Assembly: GCA_000697475.1 (NCBI GenBank)
Contig: JNEU01000285.1
Location: 1-11,071, forward strand
Source: Lichtheimia corymbifera B2541
Lineage: Eukaryota > Mucoromycota > Mucoromycetes > Mucorales > Lichtheimiaceae
Direction of reading: 5' to 3'
Length of the DNA: 11,071 nucleotides
Shown: one piece after another, positions 1 to 6,522 of the stretch
How the letters are laid out: each line of letters begins with the position of its first letter
How positions within the stretch are numbered: position 1 is the stretch's first letter
Notes under the pieces: generated by a model
Databases searched by the model: none
The model's input: only the letters and a program-made list of their open reading frames with translations
What the model was told of the DNA's origin: nothing
Program-made: the position numbers and the translations under genes

Positions 1-498
1 GGTAACATAGACGAGTCTGTCATTCGTTTGGAGCTTACACAGAAAGATGTTACATCAAATCAACGCCAATATACATTACCATATGCGTTACGTCCTGAGA
101 TCGATGCTACGATCCAAAAGTGGCTCGATGATGGTGTCATTGTGAGAGCTCATGTCAATACTTCATGGAATAGCCCATTGACACTGGCTGACAAGAAGGA
201 CGCGCATGGCAACAAAGTGGGCAAGCGACTTTGCTTAGACCCCAGACATATCAATCGTTATTTGAAGGATGATCGTTATCCGATTCCTACCATCAAGGAG
301 ATTTTCCATGACTTGGGTGGAGCTAAAATCTTCACTACGCTCGATCTGACCAGTGCTTTTCATCGGTTTAAGATTGCAGAGTCTGACCGTCATATTACCA
401 CTTTTACTCACAGGGGACAACAATATATGTTCCGTGGTTGCCCATTCGGTTTGAAGCCTATTTCCTCGATGGCCGTGTTCGGCTTGTTTTCCACGTGA
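1..498 (+). pseudogene. Ty3-type retrotransposon reverse transcriptase fragment (5' partial, broken)
   Basis: The frame is open from base 1, so the protein starts upstream of the window; no start codon is claimed. What is seen matches the order of a Ty3 (Metaviridae-type) pol polyprotein: a linker resembling 'LPYALRPEID..IQKWLDDGVI', then 'SWNSPLTLADKKD', the first RT block 'RLCLDPRHIN', block A 'FTTLDLTSAFHRFKI' with the first catalytic Asp (about residue 115, bases 343-345), and block B 'YMFRGCPFGLKPISS'. The normal continuation with the YxDD box is absent in this frame, which ends after unrelated residues at TGA 496-498. In the +3 frame, bases 489-560 encode 'VYLQQLNDVL' about 26 residues after block B, where block C is expected, so a frame change plus decay is likely. 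Gag, protease, RNase H, integrase and LTRs are not visible. The identity is secure; the element is non-functional as read. Confidence 0.9.
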
Positions 499-704
499 CA
501 CAGAAGATGATTAAACACCAACACAATGTTTACTTACAACAGCTAAATGACGTTCTAGGATGATCCATCTAAATATCATCGGGTTATCATATCTTGGTTG
601 TAAAGGATACATCAACGTGACTCAAAACATAATTAGCCATGCAAAGCAATATATTTTCAGCTAATCACCAGCAATAGCAAATCAATCCATTTTCTTATCC
701 ACAG

Positions 705-1056
705 TGAGACGTACAATTTTACTAGAGCTATTGGGTGATGCGACTAGCATTACAGCCATGTTGAATGATGAATATGATTACATTGCATGCATGCATCCAT
801 CCATCCATCATGCAACAGCTTTTGCCGCTATGATGACTGGTTCCGGTGTTGCCGATACGTGCAATGTAGTATGCATGGCTGATCACAGTATGCATGATGA
901 TCATCATCCTATGCATGTTGCCTTGGTGATGGAAAAGGTTTGTAATAACATGTATATATTGAAATACTTGCTTTGATTTTGGTTTTGTGGATGATGAATT
1001 AGGAACGTGAAAGGCGACACATGGACGCAGTGCCTGGTGGCACATCTTTTTCATAA
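705..1056 (+). CDS. Candidate spliced coding exons, unknown protein
   Basis: I do not recognise this protein. A good acceptor (TTTCTTATCCACAG, ending 704, with CTAATC upstream) precedes a 78-codon open stretch to base 937. A 65-nt GT..AG intron (938-1002) then joins in phase 0 to bases 1003-1053, giving '...VMEK' followed by 'ERERRHMDAVPGGTSFS' and TAA at 1054-1056. The first exon is odd: it is His- and Met-rich ('HSMHDDHHPMHVALVMEK') and contains short ATCC and TGCATGCA repeats. An upstream first exon could be ATG 560 to base 596, with a weak GTTGTA donor and matching phase 1. An alternative 3' end uses the acceptor at 1079. The support is intron size, phase and reasonable codons only. It could be a chance open frame next to a dead transposon. 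Confidence 0.28.
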
Positions 1057-1452
1057 TCAATCATGCTCTCTTCTTGCAGGCCATACTGAAGTAAGGACAT
1101 CCGGCATGCATTACTAGAAATACGCAGAACCTTGACACACATGCTGATCACCACAACCTACGATGAGGATGATCACAAACTTAAACCCCTTATGCAGCTC
1201 CATCTTTTACCTAATTCACTGCCAGTGATTAGCCACAAAAGGATGATGTTATAACCCTTTTTTCAACGCCATGATGTGCGTTCCGGCATAGACGTATACA
1301 GGCTGACCATTGATACTACATGATAATCTCCTTTAAGGTGGATCGTATGCTTGAATAAAAGTAGTTGCTTGCCGTTTTTCCAGCATCCGTTATGATATTT
1401 AGCTTCTACATGAAAGGAGCATCATGCTGCATGCATCGGCAATACAAAACCA
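1057..1452. other. Intergenic, no supported gene
   Basis: Stops are frequent in all six frames and I see no RNA gene. The only item of note is AATAAA at about 1353-1358 on the plus strand, which could serve as a polyadenylation signal for the candidate exons upstream. Confidence 0.5.
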
Positions 1453-1500
1453 AAAATAGTAATGTTCTCCTTAAATAAGAAAAAGGAGAACACTACTTTT
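1453..1500. repeat. Imperfect inverted repeat / strong hairpin
   Basis: The arms TGTTCTCCTT (1463-1472) and AAGGAGAACA (1483-1492) are perfectly complementary over 10 bp around a 10-nt A-rich loop. The pairing extends outward, with small mismatches, through AAAATAGT on the left and ACTACTTTT on the right, giving about 18 bp in all. Its function is unknown. It lies in non-coding DNA and could be the core of a short foldback element or a transcript-end hairpin. Confidence 0.6.
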
Positions 1501-1582
1501 AATGCTGCTGATTGCTGTTTTGGTGGAATACCGTATTGCTATAAAGAGGAAGCATGAGATTGATATGGGGAACATAACATTG

Positions 1583-1666
1583 ATGGGATCTTTAATGAAA
1601 ATCGTTTCTGACGGCAGTTGCACGGATGGTGGATGCTGTTGTTTGCACGATACTACGCTTCTATGA
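1583..1666 (+). CDS. Possible 27-residue Cys-containing small ORF
   Basis: A TATAAA box (1540-1545) stands about 40 bp before ATG 1583, the first ATG after a start site placed 25-30 bp downstream of the box. The ORF encodes 27 residues ending at TGA 1664-1666, and its C-terminal half holds 'SCTDGGCCCLHD', with four cysteines in a C-x4-CCC pattern. A second in-frame ATG lies at 1595. Very short fungal metallothioneins exist, but they carry more cysteines in CxC pairs, so I do not assign that function. It converges on the secreted-protein gene at 1750-2088. An ORF this short can easily arise by chance; only the promoter spacing and Cys cluster argue for it. Confidence 0.15.
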   Translation: MGSLMKIVSDGSCTDGGCCCLHDTTLL

Positions 1667-1745
1667 TTGACACATCACATTCAAAAGTAAAGCATTAAAG
1701 GGCTATCTTTCAAAGGCCATTGGCGACAACAGCAATGGTAGTCTG

Positions 1746-1751
1746 TTTATT
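1746..1751 (-). terminator. AATAAA polyadenylation signal of the secreted-protein gene
   Basis: On the minus strand, tandem TAA stops run straight into AATAAA, overlapping the end of the reading frame at 1750-1752. The position is unusually close to the stop codon; it is a plausible but unproven poly(A) signal. Confidence 0.4.
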
Positions 1752-2088
1752 ACGAGCTTGGTGGCCATTGAAAGCCATTGAGAGTTTCAGGATCCACCTT
1801 TTGATATTCCTTTGTATTGAGGTTGCAAACGTTATAAGCATCGCCGTCTTCATCGTATTCTAGCGAAATTCCAAGGATGTGTGTGAGGACCGGAACGTGT
1901 ATAATCATCTGCGTAGGCTAACCTCTCTCGATTACGCAATATCCAAGTGTAGGGCATTCTTCAGGAGTAGCGATTTCGCAGTTGTGGCTATAATCGCCGT
2001 AGGTAGATGGATCGAGGTTTTTAACAGCTGCGACAGTGTGGGTAGCGGCAACAGCAAAGATAGCAGCAATAAAGCAATTTGACTTCAT
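1750..2088 (-). CDS. Small secreted four-cysteine protein, two exons
   Basis: Exon 1 runs 2088-1923, a 63-nt GT..AG intron spans 1922-1860, and exon 2 runs 1859-1750; the join is phase 1 and gives 91 residues. The N-terminus is a clear signal peptide: 'MKSN', a hydrophobic core at residues 5-15 (CFIAAIFAVAA), and likely cleavage near Ala20/Ala21. The mature part (about 70 residues) is acidic, with cysteines at 37, 45, 51 and 67, enough for two disulfides, and ends 'GFQWPPSS'. ATG 2088 is chosen because the signal peptide starts there and a TATAAAA box lies 39-45 bp upstream; an in-frame ATG at 2127 overlaps the box. The intron has a possible CTCAC branch site. The stretch 'DEDGDAYNVCNL' recalls the DGxxYxxxC part of Kazal inhibitors, but the spacing between cysteines is wrong, so no function is assigned. 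Export is a firm inference; the role (effector, inhibitor or wall protein) is unknown. Confidence 0.72.
1860..1922 (-). other. Intron of the secreted-protein gene (63 nt)
   Basis: The donor is GTTAGC and the acceptor TTCGCTAG. Without removal the frame ends at TAG 1920-1918; with removal it continues for 35 more codons with good codon choice. Confidence 0.65.
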
Positions 2089-2126
2089 ATTCAGTATGCG
2101 GCAAACGTCCACTATGACAGGATTCA

Positions 2127-2133
2127 TTTTATA
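2127..2133 (-). promoter_or_regulatory. TATA box (TATAAAA) of the secreted-protein gene
   Basis: TATAAAA on the minus strand ends 38 bp before the ATG at 2088, so a start site about 30 bp downstream would leave a 5' leader of only about 10-15 nt. The spacing supports the chosen start codon. Confidence 0.5.
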
Positions 2134-2388
2134 TTCCTGCTGGATCGGTACTCTCCTTAACATGGGAGATCCGCTCATGCATGCAGATCCAAAAGCAACC
2201 CCCTAAAGATAAGGAAGCACATTGAGCTTTTTCAGATCTGCAGACCTTCCCCCTTTTCGAAGGATAGAATGACCCAGTCCCAAAACTATCAATACTACCG
2301 ATGGGTAACGTATCCGTTGAATGGTCTATGCGTGGATGTGACGGAAAAGCATCCTGTATGCACACTCCTGTTTTAGATTGCCTTCGTG

Positions 2389-2610
2389 CTACTGCACTAA
2401 ATGCAATCCATCATGATGGGCCTGTTGCTCAGCAACGTCGAGATAAGAAGTGGAGCTCACTTTGTAAGATGCACCCAAGAAAAAACCAACAGCAAGATAA
2501 ATCATCATGGCACCATAATGCGCTGTGTATGCATGGTGTGAGAGAATGGTATTCCCTAAATACGGGAGTCGTCTATCATGGTTCCCGTAAATAGAAGGCT
2601 TCCATAGCAA
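2389..2610 (-). CDS. Weak candidate: C-terminal exon with one hydrophobic segment
   Basis: The minus strand is open from 2610 to TAG at 2391-2389. It encodes a possible transmembrane segment ('GAMMIYLAVGFFLGASYK') followed by a polar tail ('SYLDVAEQQAHHDG'). Codon choice in the last 45 codons looks coding-like. There is no ATG at the upstream end (the frame opens with TTG), so if real it is a terminal exon; an acceptor-like ACACAG lies just before the hydrophobic part. I cannot name the protein or join it to an upstream exon. A chance open frame is quite possible. Confidence 0.18.
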   Translation of the reverse strand: MLWKPSIYGNHDRRLPYLGNTILSHHAYTAHYGAMMIYLAVGFFLGASYKVSSTSYLDVAEQQAHHDGLHLVQ

Positions 2611-3204
2611 CGTGATAATACCCCTTCTTTTTTGGGAGCACCCAGGTTACTTTAACTACGCCCAATCATTGAATTAGGACTATTGCTCCTGATATTTATG
2701 GTGGCTAAATATATAGCACCATGCTTATGGACTATCCTTTGTGGCCTACTTTCTAGCAATACAACAAGGTGGATATGCTACAAAGGTACCATACACACCG
2801 TTGTATTACAGTGTATACGTTGGATAAAAGAAAATGGAACATATCGCTAATCTTTCTTTTGGATTCTTCCTTGAAAGAGGGATCATTCGATATCAGCAAG
2901 GATCAAAGTAATCTCTCCCATGTGCACAGTCCACCATCGCTTATCTAGCCTTCAAAATCCCAAGCATGTGGCACTCAGCCGTAACCGCAAGGCCATATGC
3001 TATACGCATTATAACACTGCACCATACAACAATACCTTCACAGAAACTGGTTTCCATCGAGGAGCGACCCCAAAATCAAATCGTATTAATAAATACTACA
3101 CTTGGGAATGATGCGATCACTATATGCATCCAACACTATGTAAGGGCATGTTTAGACACGTGATTGCGATAGCATATATAACATATACAAGCCATTGATA
3201 CTTA
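2611..3204. other. Intergenic, no supported gene
   Basis: The stretch is AT-rich and dense in stops. Two short open frames on the plus strand (2920-3163) have no motif, no splice context and poor codon use. I see no RNA gene or long repeat here. Confidence 0.5.
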
Positions 3205-3212
3205 GCCAGAAT
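3205..3212 (+). repeat. Left target-site duplication (GCCAGAAT) of the hAT element
   Basis: GCCAGAAT abuts the left terminal repeat and is repeated exactly at 3963-3970. Eight-base duplications are the hallmark of hAT insertion. Confidence 0.9.
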
Positions 3213-3224
3213 TAGGGATGGGCA
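3213..3224 (+). repeat. Left terminal inverted repeat of the hAT element
   Basis: TAGGGATGGGCA; perfect 12-bp inverted match to 3951-3962. Confidence 0.9.
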
Positions 3225-3950
3225 CTTTATTCGATTAATCGTTATTCGGCTTAGTTTGTTCGAATAGACCAGAATGAAAATAAGAATTGATCGACTCGAA
3301 TAGAATAAGACCAAACAAGAGACCCTCTCGAATAAACCAGAACAAACAACTTTTTATTCGAATAACTTTAGAACAAAGAGACCCCATTCGGCATTCATTC
3401 TATTATTCTATAGACCCCAATGGTAGATCGGCATGCCCATTGAGCTGACCCTTTTGATCGCTTTTTCTTTCGTGAATCCACTATCATGTGTGTGTGTAGT
3501 ACTGGTTCATGTGGTATATGAGTATTTCGGTTTCATAGGTGTATTCGCTCATGGATTGGGTGTAGCTGACCATGTCGTTCACTTGTATCATGTATATCCA
3601 CTGCGGAATACGCCCCGACGACTAGCTAAGGATAACATTTCAGTCGGTGTATCTCATGTTGGCATGGCAACCACTTATCCCAGCAGTCTTCCTATAATCC
3701 GTGGACCTGAATGTGCAATGGAGTGACAAGGAATGGCCTGGGCATTGAAGCCTGTAAGAATTGTATACTGTCCGAGTCCATTCGTGAATAATTCTGAAAC
3801 AATATGTGGTCCATTCGAACACATTCGAATAACGTCGTATAGAATAAGAATAGAATAAGAATAAGAGCTGAGCAGCGCGAACAGAATAAGAATAAGAGTT
3901 TTTTATTCGAATAAAGCGGAATTATTCGGGAACACGTTGGATTATTCGGA

Positions 3951-3962
3951 TGCCCATCCCTA
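3951..3962 (-). repeat. Right terminal inverted repeat of the hAT element
   Basis: TGCCCATCCCTA; reverse complement of the left end, no mismatches. Confidence 0.9.
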
Positions 3963-3970
3963 GCCAGAAT
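3963..3970 (+). repeat. Right target-site duplication (GCCAGAAT) of the hAT element
   Basis: Exact copy of the left flank, directly after the right terminal repeat. Confidence 0.9.
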
Positions 3971-4405
3971 CATCATCCTTTTAATGACTCAAGTTGTATT
4001 ATGCTCCATGTCATTGAAATAAACACCTAGAACAGTATTAGAACCTTTGCATACGAAGCAGTTGCTTTCCTGACCCACATCATGCATATGCCTACCGCGT
4101 TGTCTACATCCATTACGCACAAATACCTATATCAGGCAAGGTATCATAAACGACGTACCGTTTTCATGTTCATGTCATTTACCAATAGAGGGTCTATTTC
4201 GTGCTTCGGGTACTAATATTCTACCTGGCTGACTGCACATTAACATTCAAAGTCGCTTGAGAACACCATGGTTTCTAATACCAATAGGTAGTAAAATACG
4301 ATTTTATACGCGTATCCTTGAATTCAGATCAGGATTACCAGTAGGAAAATGAGAAACAAGTAAAAAAAGGATATACGTCTGGTAGTGGATAAGCGTGAAA
4401 TAATC
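3971..4405. other. Intergenic, no supported gene
   Basis: All frames are interrupted by stops. No splice-linked frames, RNA genes or repeats stand out. Confidence 0.45.
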
Positions 4406-4695
4406 TAATTCCAACGAATCATAATGCTTATTGGACCCAACATGTGCAGGATCCCCGGTTTTCTAATCGAATACAAAATTCAGGACAAAGCTGACTTGTG
4501 AAATAACGCAAAAGTAAGGAAACCAGTATATATTTCTCAATCCTGTGCATGATAGAGCATAAAATGCTGTAATTCCAATGGATCCGAATGCTGTTGATAC
4601 CATTAGATGCAGAAACCATGGTTTTATAATCGAATACAGAATTTGAGAGTAGGTTGACTTGTGAACTGATGAGAAAGTAAGCAAAAACATATACC
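4406..4695. repeat. Diverged tandem duplication, offset 163 bp
   Basis: Bases from about 4406-4532 match about 4570-4695 at a constant offset of 163 (164 at the far left, so one indel). Shared words at the same spacing include TAATTCCAA, TGCAG, GGTTTT.TAATCGAATACA, TGACTTGTGAA and AAAGTAAG, with many substitutions between. The two minus-strand open frames spanning this region (4428-4703 and 4463-4810) carry the repeat twice as loosely similar hydrophobic stretches. I consider those frames by-products of an old non-coding duplication rather than genes. Confidence 0.75.
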
Positions 4696-4751
4696 CCAAC
4701 CATGGGGTAACGTATTCCCGCTGCGCCTCAATATGGTAGGGCAGTGGGCTT

Positions 4752-4840
4752 TTATTATAAATAAGGGTCCATGGTAGCAAATGGACCTTTTGGTTTTCTT
4801 TCCCCAGCACTTTTCCTTCCTTGGTCTTTTGCAGGTAAGT
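4752..4840 (+). promoter_or_regulatory. TATA-like box, pyrimidine tract and fused splice signals
   Basis: TATAAATA (4756-4763) is followed by long C/T runs and then by a strong acceptor fused to a perfect donor, CTTTTGCAG|GTAAGT (4826-4840). An ATG at 4771 opens a hydrophobic, signal-peptide-like frame that reaches the donor at 4834 ('MVANGPFGFLSPALF..'), but it is only 8 bp after the TATA box, too close for normal initiation. If the start site lies near 4788, the pyrimidine-rich part would be a leader exon. A tentative continuation at the acceptor ending 5089 stays open to TGA 5172-5174, but that acceptor is weak. This looks like the 5' end of a plus-strand transcription unit, complete or orphaned; no gene body is proven. 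Confidence 0.3.
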
Positions 4841-4859
4841 TTTCTTTTTCTTTTTTCTT

Positions 4860-5065
4860 TTGCGAGGCGGTATGGGATTCTTGAGTGGGTAGTAGTGTAG
4901 CGTTATGGGGGTGTGTTGTGCGCCTCTGGTGTTGCCACGGGGAGGTCAATGGGTAGTGAGGTGGGGATATGGGTATTTTGAGTGTGATTGCCATGGCGTG
5001 GGGTGGAAGAAGGCATTAAGTGGATGGTGTGGTGATTGAGTGAATGTACGTTGTGCATGCATGCG
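4860..5065 (+). other. G+T-skewed tract
   Basis: The plus strand is strongly biased to G and T, with G runs at about 4904-4908, 4939-4942 and 4972-4975, in contrast to its neighbours. It follows the strong GTAAGT donor at 4835, so it may be intron sequence. The minus-strand open frame 4755-4994 that it creates (Pro/His/Lys-rich) is a composition effect. Confidence 0.5.
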
Positions 5066-5673
5066 TATGTCAAGGTCCTTTGTTTAAAGAACCAGTCGCC
5101 TCAAACGATGCTAAACTACGGGTTTCTGGAAGTTTATGTATGATCATCATGATGAGAGATTGCGTCAGCTGATGCTTAAAGCCAAGTGAAAGAGCAATGA
5201 CCATCTCTGAATGAATTATACCCTCTAAAATATCTGCTAGTTACTGGTACAAGGCATTAAAAAGCATATTCACCACACTAGATTCTCAAGCAGCAAAATG
5301 TATGCAATAGGCATTCATTTGTAGATACAGTATTTTATACAACCAATGAATAAAAGGATCAATCTGCATTGCAATATTCAATTCGTTCGGGATAACTGGT
5401 AAGAGGATACGTGTATGGATCATGAATGGTAATCTGTTGGTTGTATTGTGGGTTGCCAATCATCTCCTCAGGGCTGCACCTGCAACAGACCTTAATTTCT
5501 GCGCTAGGCCTGTCGTCAGCATGCTAGTTTTTTTTTATCTTGTATCTTTTCTTATGACCACATACATGTCATCATTGTCTCCTTTACATAGTTGGAAAAT
5601 AACAATACCTTTTTCGTATATAGAAAATATGCTGCTTATAATAGACGTATATAATACCAACATCTATGCAACA
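5066..5673. other. Intergenic, no firm gene; likely holds the promoter of the 5674 candidate
   Basis: A plus-strand open frame at 5422-5706 has one hydrophobic segment but poor codon use and no support. TATA-like words at about 5636-5641 and 5648-5654 lie 20-38 bp before ATG 5674 and suit it as promoter elements. Confidence 0.35.
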
Positions 5674-5911
5674 ATGGCTAACGTAAGTATTACATGCTTG
5701 GGATGATGGTGACCATGGCGGACTCGATTAATAGCGTATATTGCTGCCATGGAAACGTTTATGGCTCAGTTACGCTTGCAAATTTCAGCGCTCACAGCTT
5801 CTTCTTTACCGCTTTGCGCACAAACTCAACGCCGTCTTCAAGGGTGCTCGCGATCTCAGTCCGACATGGAGCTCATTAGGAAACCGAATGTGCCAAGGAG
5901 GGTTGATGATG
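5674..5911 (+). CDS. Candidate gene 5' part: 9-nt first exon spliced to a 41-codon exon
   Basis: ATG GCT AAC (5674-5682) sits in good start context (CAACAATGGCT) and runs into a perfect donor GTAAGT. A 106-nt intron (5683-5788) ends in TTGCAAATTTCAG, and exon 2 (5789-5911) encodes 41 codons in phase 0 ('RSQLLLYRFAHKLNAVF', '..ARDLSPTWSSLGNRMC..GGLMM') before a second perfect GTAAGT donor at 5912. Codon choice in exon 2 is good. I do not recognise the protein. Next acceptors are at 5998 and 6004, but the best downstream frame (ATG 6006) is one base out of phase. A competing reading: ATG 5715 and ATG 5749 open other frames, the latter 'METFMAQLRLQISAL', resembling the helical start of retroelement gag proteins. 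So a real spliced gene and a gag remnant are both possible. Confidence 0.33.
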
Positions 5912-6004
5912 GTAAGTAGGGAAACAGTAGGCTGTGGAAGGCGGCTTGGCTTGGTTGGCAGTGTGGTCTTATAGTCGAGCCTTTTTACAACGCTTCAGTT
6001 TCAG

Positions 6005-6522
6005 AATGTCGCCATCGGCCAATGTCAAGAAGAATCTGCACGACGATCGTGGCAAAGGAGGTCAACACCTGCTGTGGGTAGAGGCAAACAAGACGACTTG
6101 AAAGGAATACATCAAAGGGGATCGCTTACATGGAGCTGACAAGCATCTTGGCATCCATACAACCGGTCTTTTTCCTGGGTTCCAATCACGTGATGAGCAG
6201 CAACGCGAGATGATGAGAGGATACTTCTGCTTCAACAACTTTACAAGCATACATAGGCTGTGGTATTGATGCATCGGGTCAGGACGAATAGATTAAAGGA
6301 AGGTGGCCATCAAACACCATCATCATTGGGCTTGTTGCTGCTCCTTGGCTACATGGATCAACGACCTGGATAGCCAATGATTCATCATTGGTCACCACAC
6401 GTATGGCAATTGGATTACAATTTTACAACACACAAGGGGAACTCGTCCACTCTTATTGAAAAGCGGCAAACAACAACACAGGAAGCGGTCGCATTGGTGT
6501 GGAATGGGCTATGGCACAATAA
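6005..6522 (+). pseudogene. Decayed coding sequence with stops and a frame change; weak RNase H resemblance
   Basis: Two frames hand over to each other with coding-like codons. Frame 0 runs 6006-6098 ('NLHDDRGKGGQHLLWVEANK'), hits TGA 6099, and continues 6102-6266 ('KEYIKGDRLHGADKHLGIHT', '..SRDEQQREMMRGYF'). Frame 1 runs 6217-6288, hits TAG 6289, continues 6292-6456 with TGA 6457, then 6460-6519 before TAA 6520. The last part, 'ANDSSLVTTRMAIGLQFYN', '..GELVHSY' and later 'GVEWAMAQ', is loosely like a retroelement RNase H domain (DGS..., AE..A), but the match is weak. Together with the gag-like frame at 5749 this could be an internally deleted retroelement. It might instead belong to the gene beginning at 5674. 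As read it cannot give one protein. Confidence 0.35.

Larger units (their letters stand above)
3213..3962. mobile_element. Non-autonomous hAT-type transposon, 750 bp, intact ends
   Basis: The element starts with TAGGGATGGGCA (3213-3224) and ends with its exact reverse complement TGCCCATCCCTA (3951-3962), flanked on both sides by GCCAGAAT. A short terminal repeat of the TAGGGNTGGGCA type and an 8-bp duplication are diagnostic of hAT elements. Subterminal DNA on both sides (about 3226-3410 and 3808-3950) is dense in ATTCG/CGAAT/GAATAA words, including a twice-repeated AGAATAAGAATAAGAG near the right end; such words are typical transposase-binding repeats. The interior (about 3420-3790) lacks them and holds a 97-codon plus-strand open frame (3433-3726) with no recognisable domain, so no transposase is encoded. 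The identical ends and exact duplication suggest a fairly recent insertion that depends on a transposase elsewhere. Confidence 0.9.

Noticed and set aside
235..501. 88-codon open frame on the minus strand
   Set aside because: It is the antisense shadow of the reverse transcriptase fragment.
728..1060. 110-codon open frame on the minus strand
   Set aside because: Antisense to the candidate exons at 705-1056; its His/Met richness comes from the CATCAT and ATGCAT repeats.
2129..2365. 78-codon minus-strand open frame upstream of the secreted-protein gene
   Set aside because: No motif, and it overlaps the TATA box; more likely promoter sequence.
4428..4810. Two overlapping hydrophobic minus-strand open frames (91 and 115 codons)
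   Set aside because: They overlap in different frames, contain the diverged 163-bp duplication and have no recognisable domain.
4894..4978. G-quadruplex
   Set aside because: The G runs are separated mostly by long loops, so a stable structure is unlikely.
4755..4994. 79-codon Pro/His/Lys-rich minus-strand frame
   Set aside because: Produced by the G+T-skewed tract and pyrimidine runs on the other strand.
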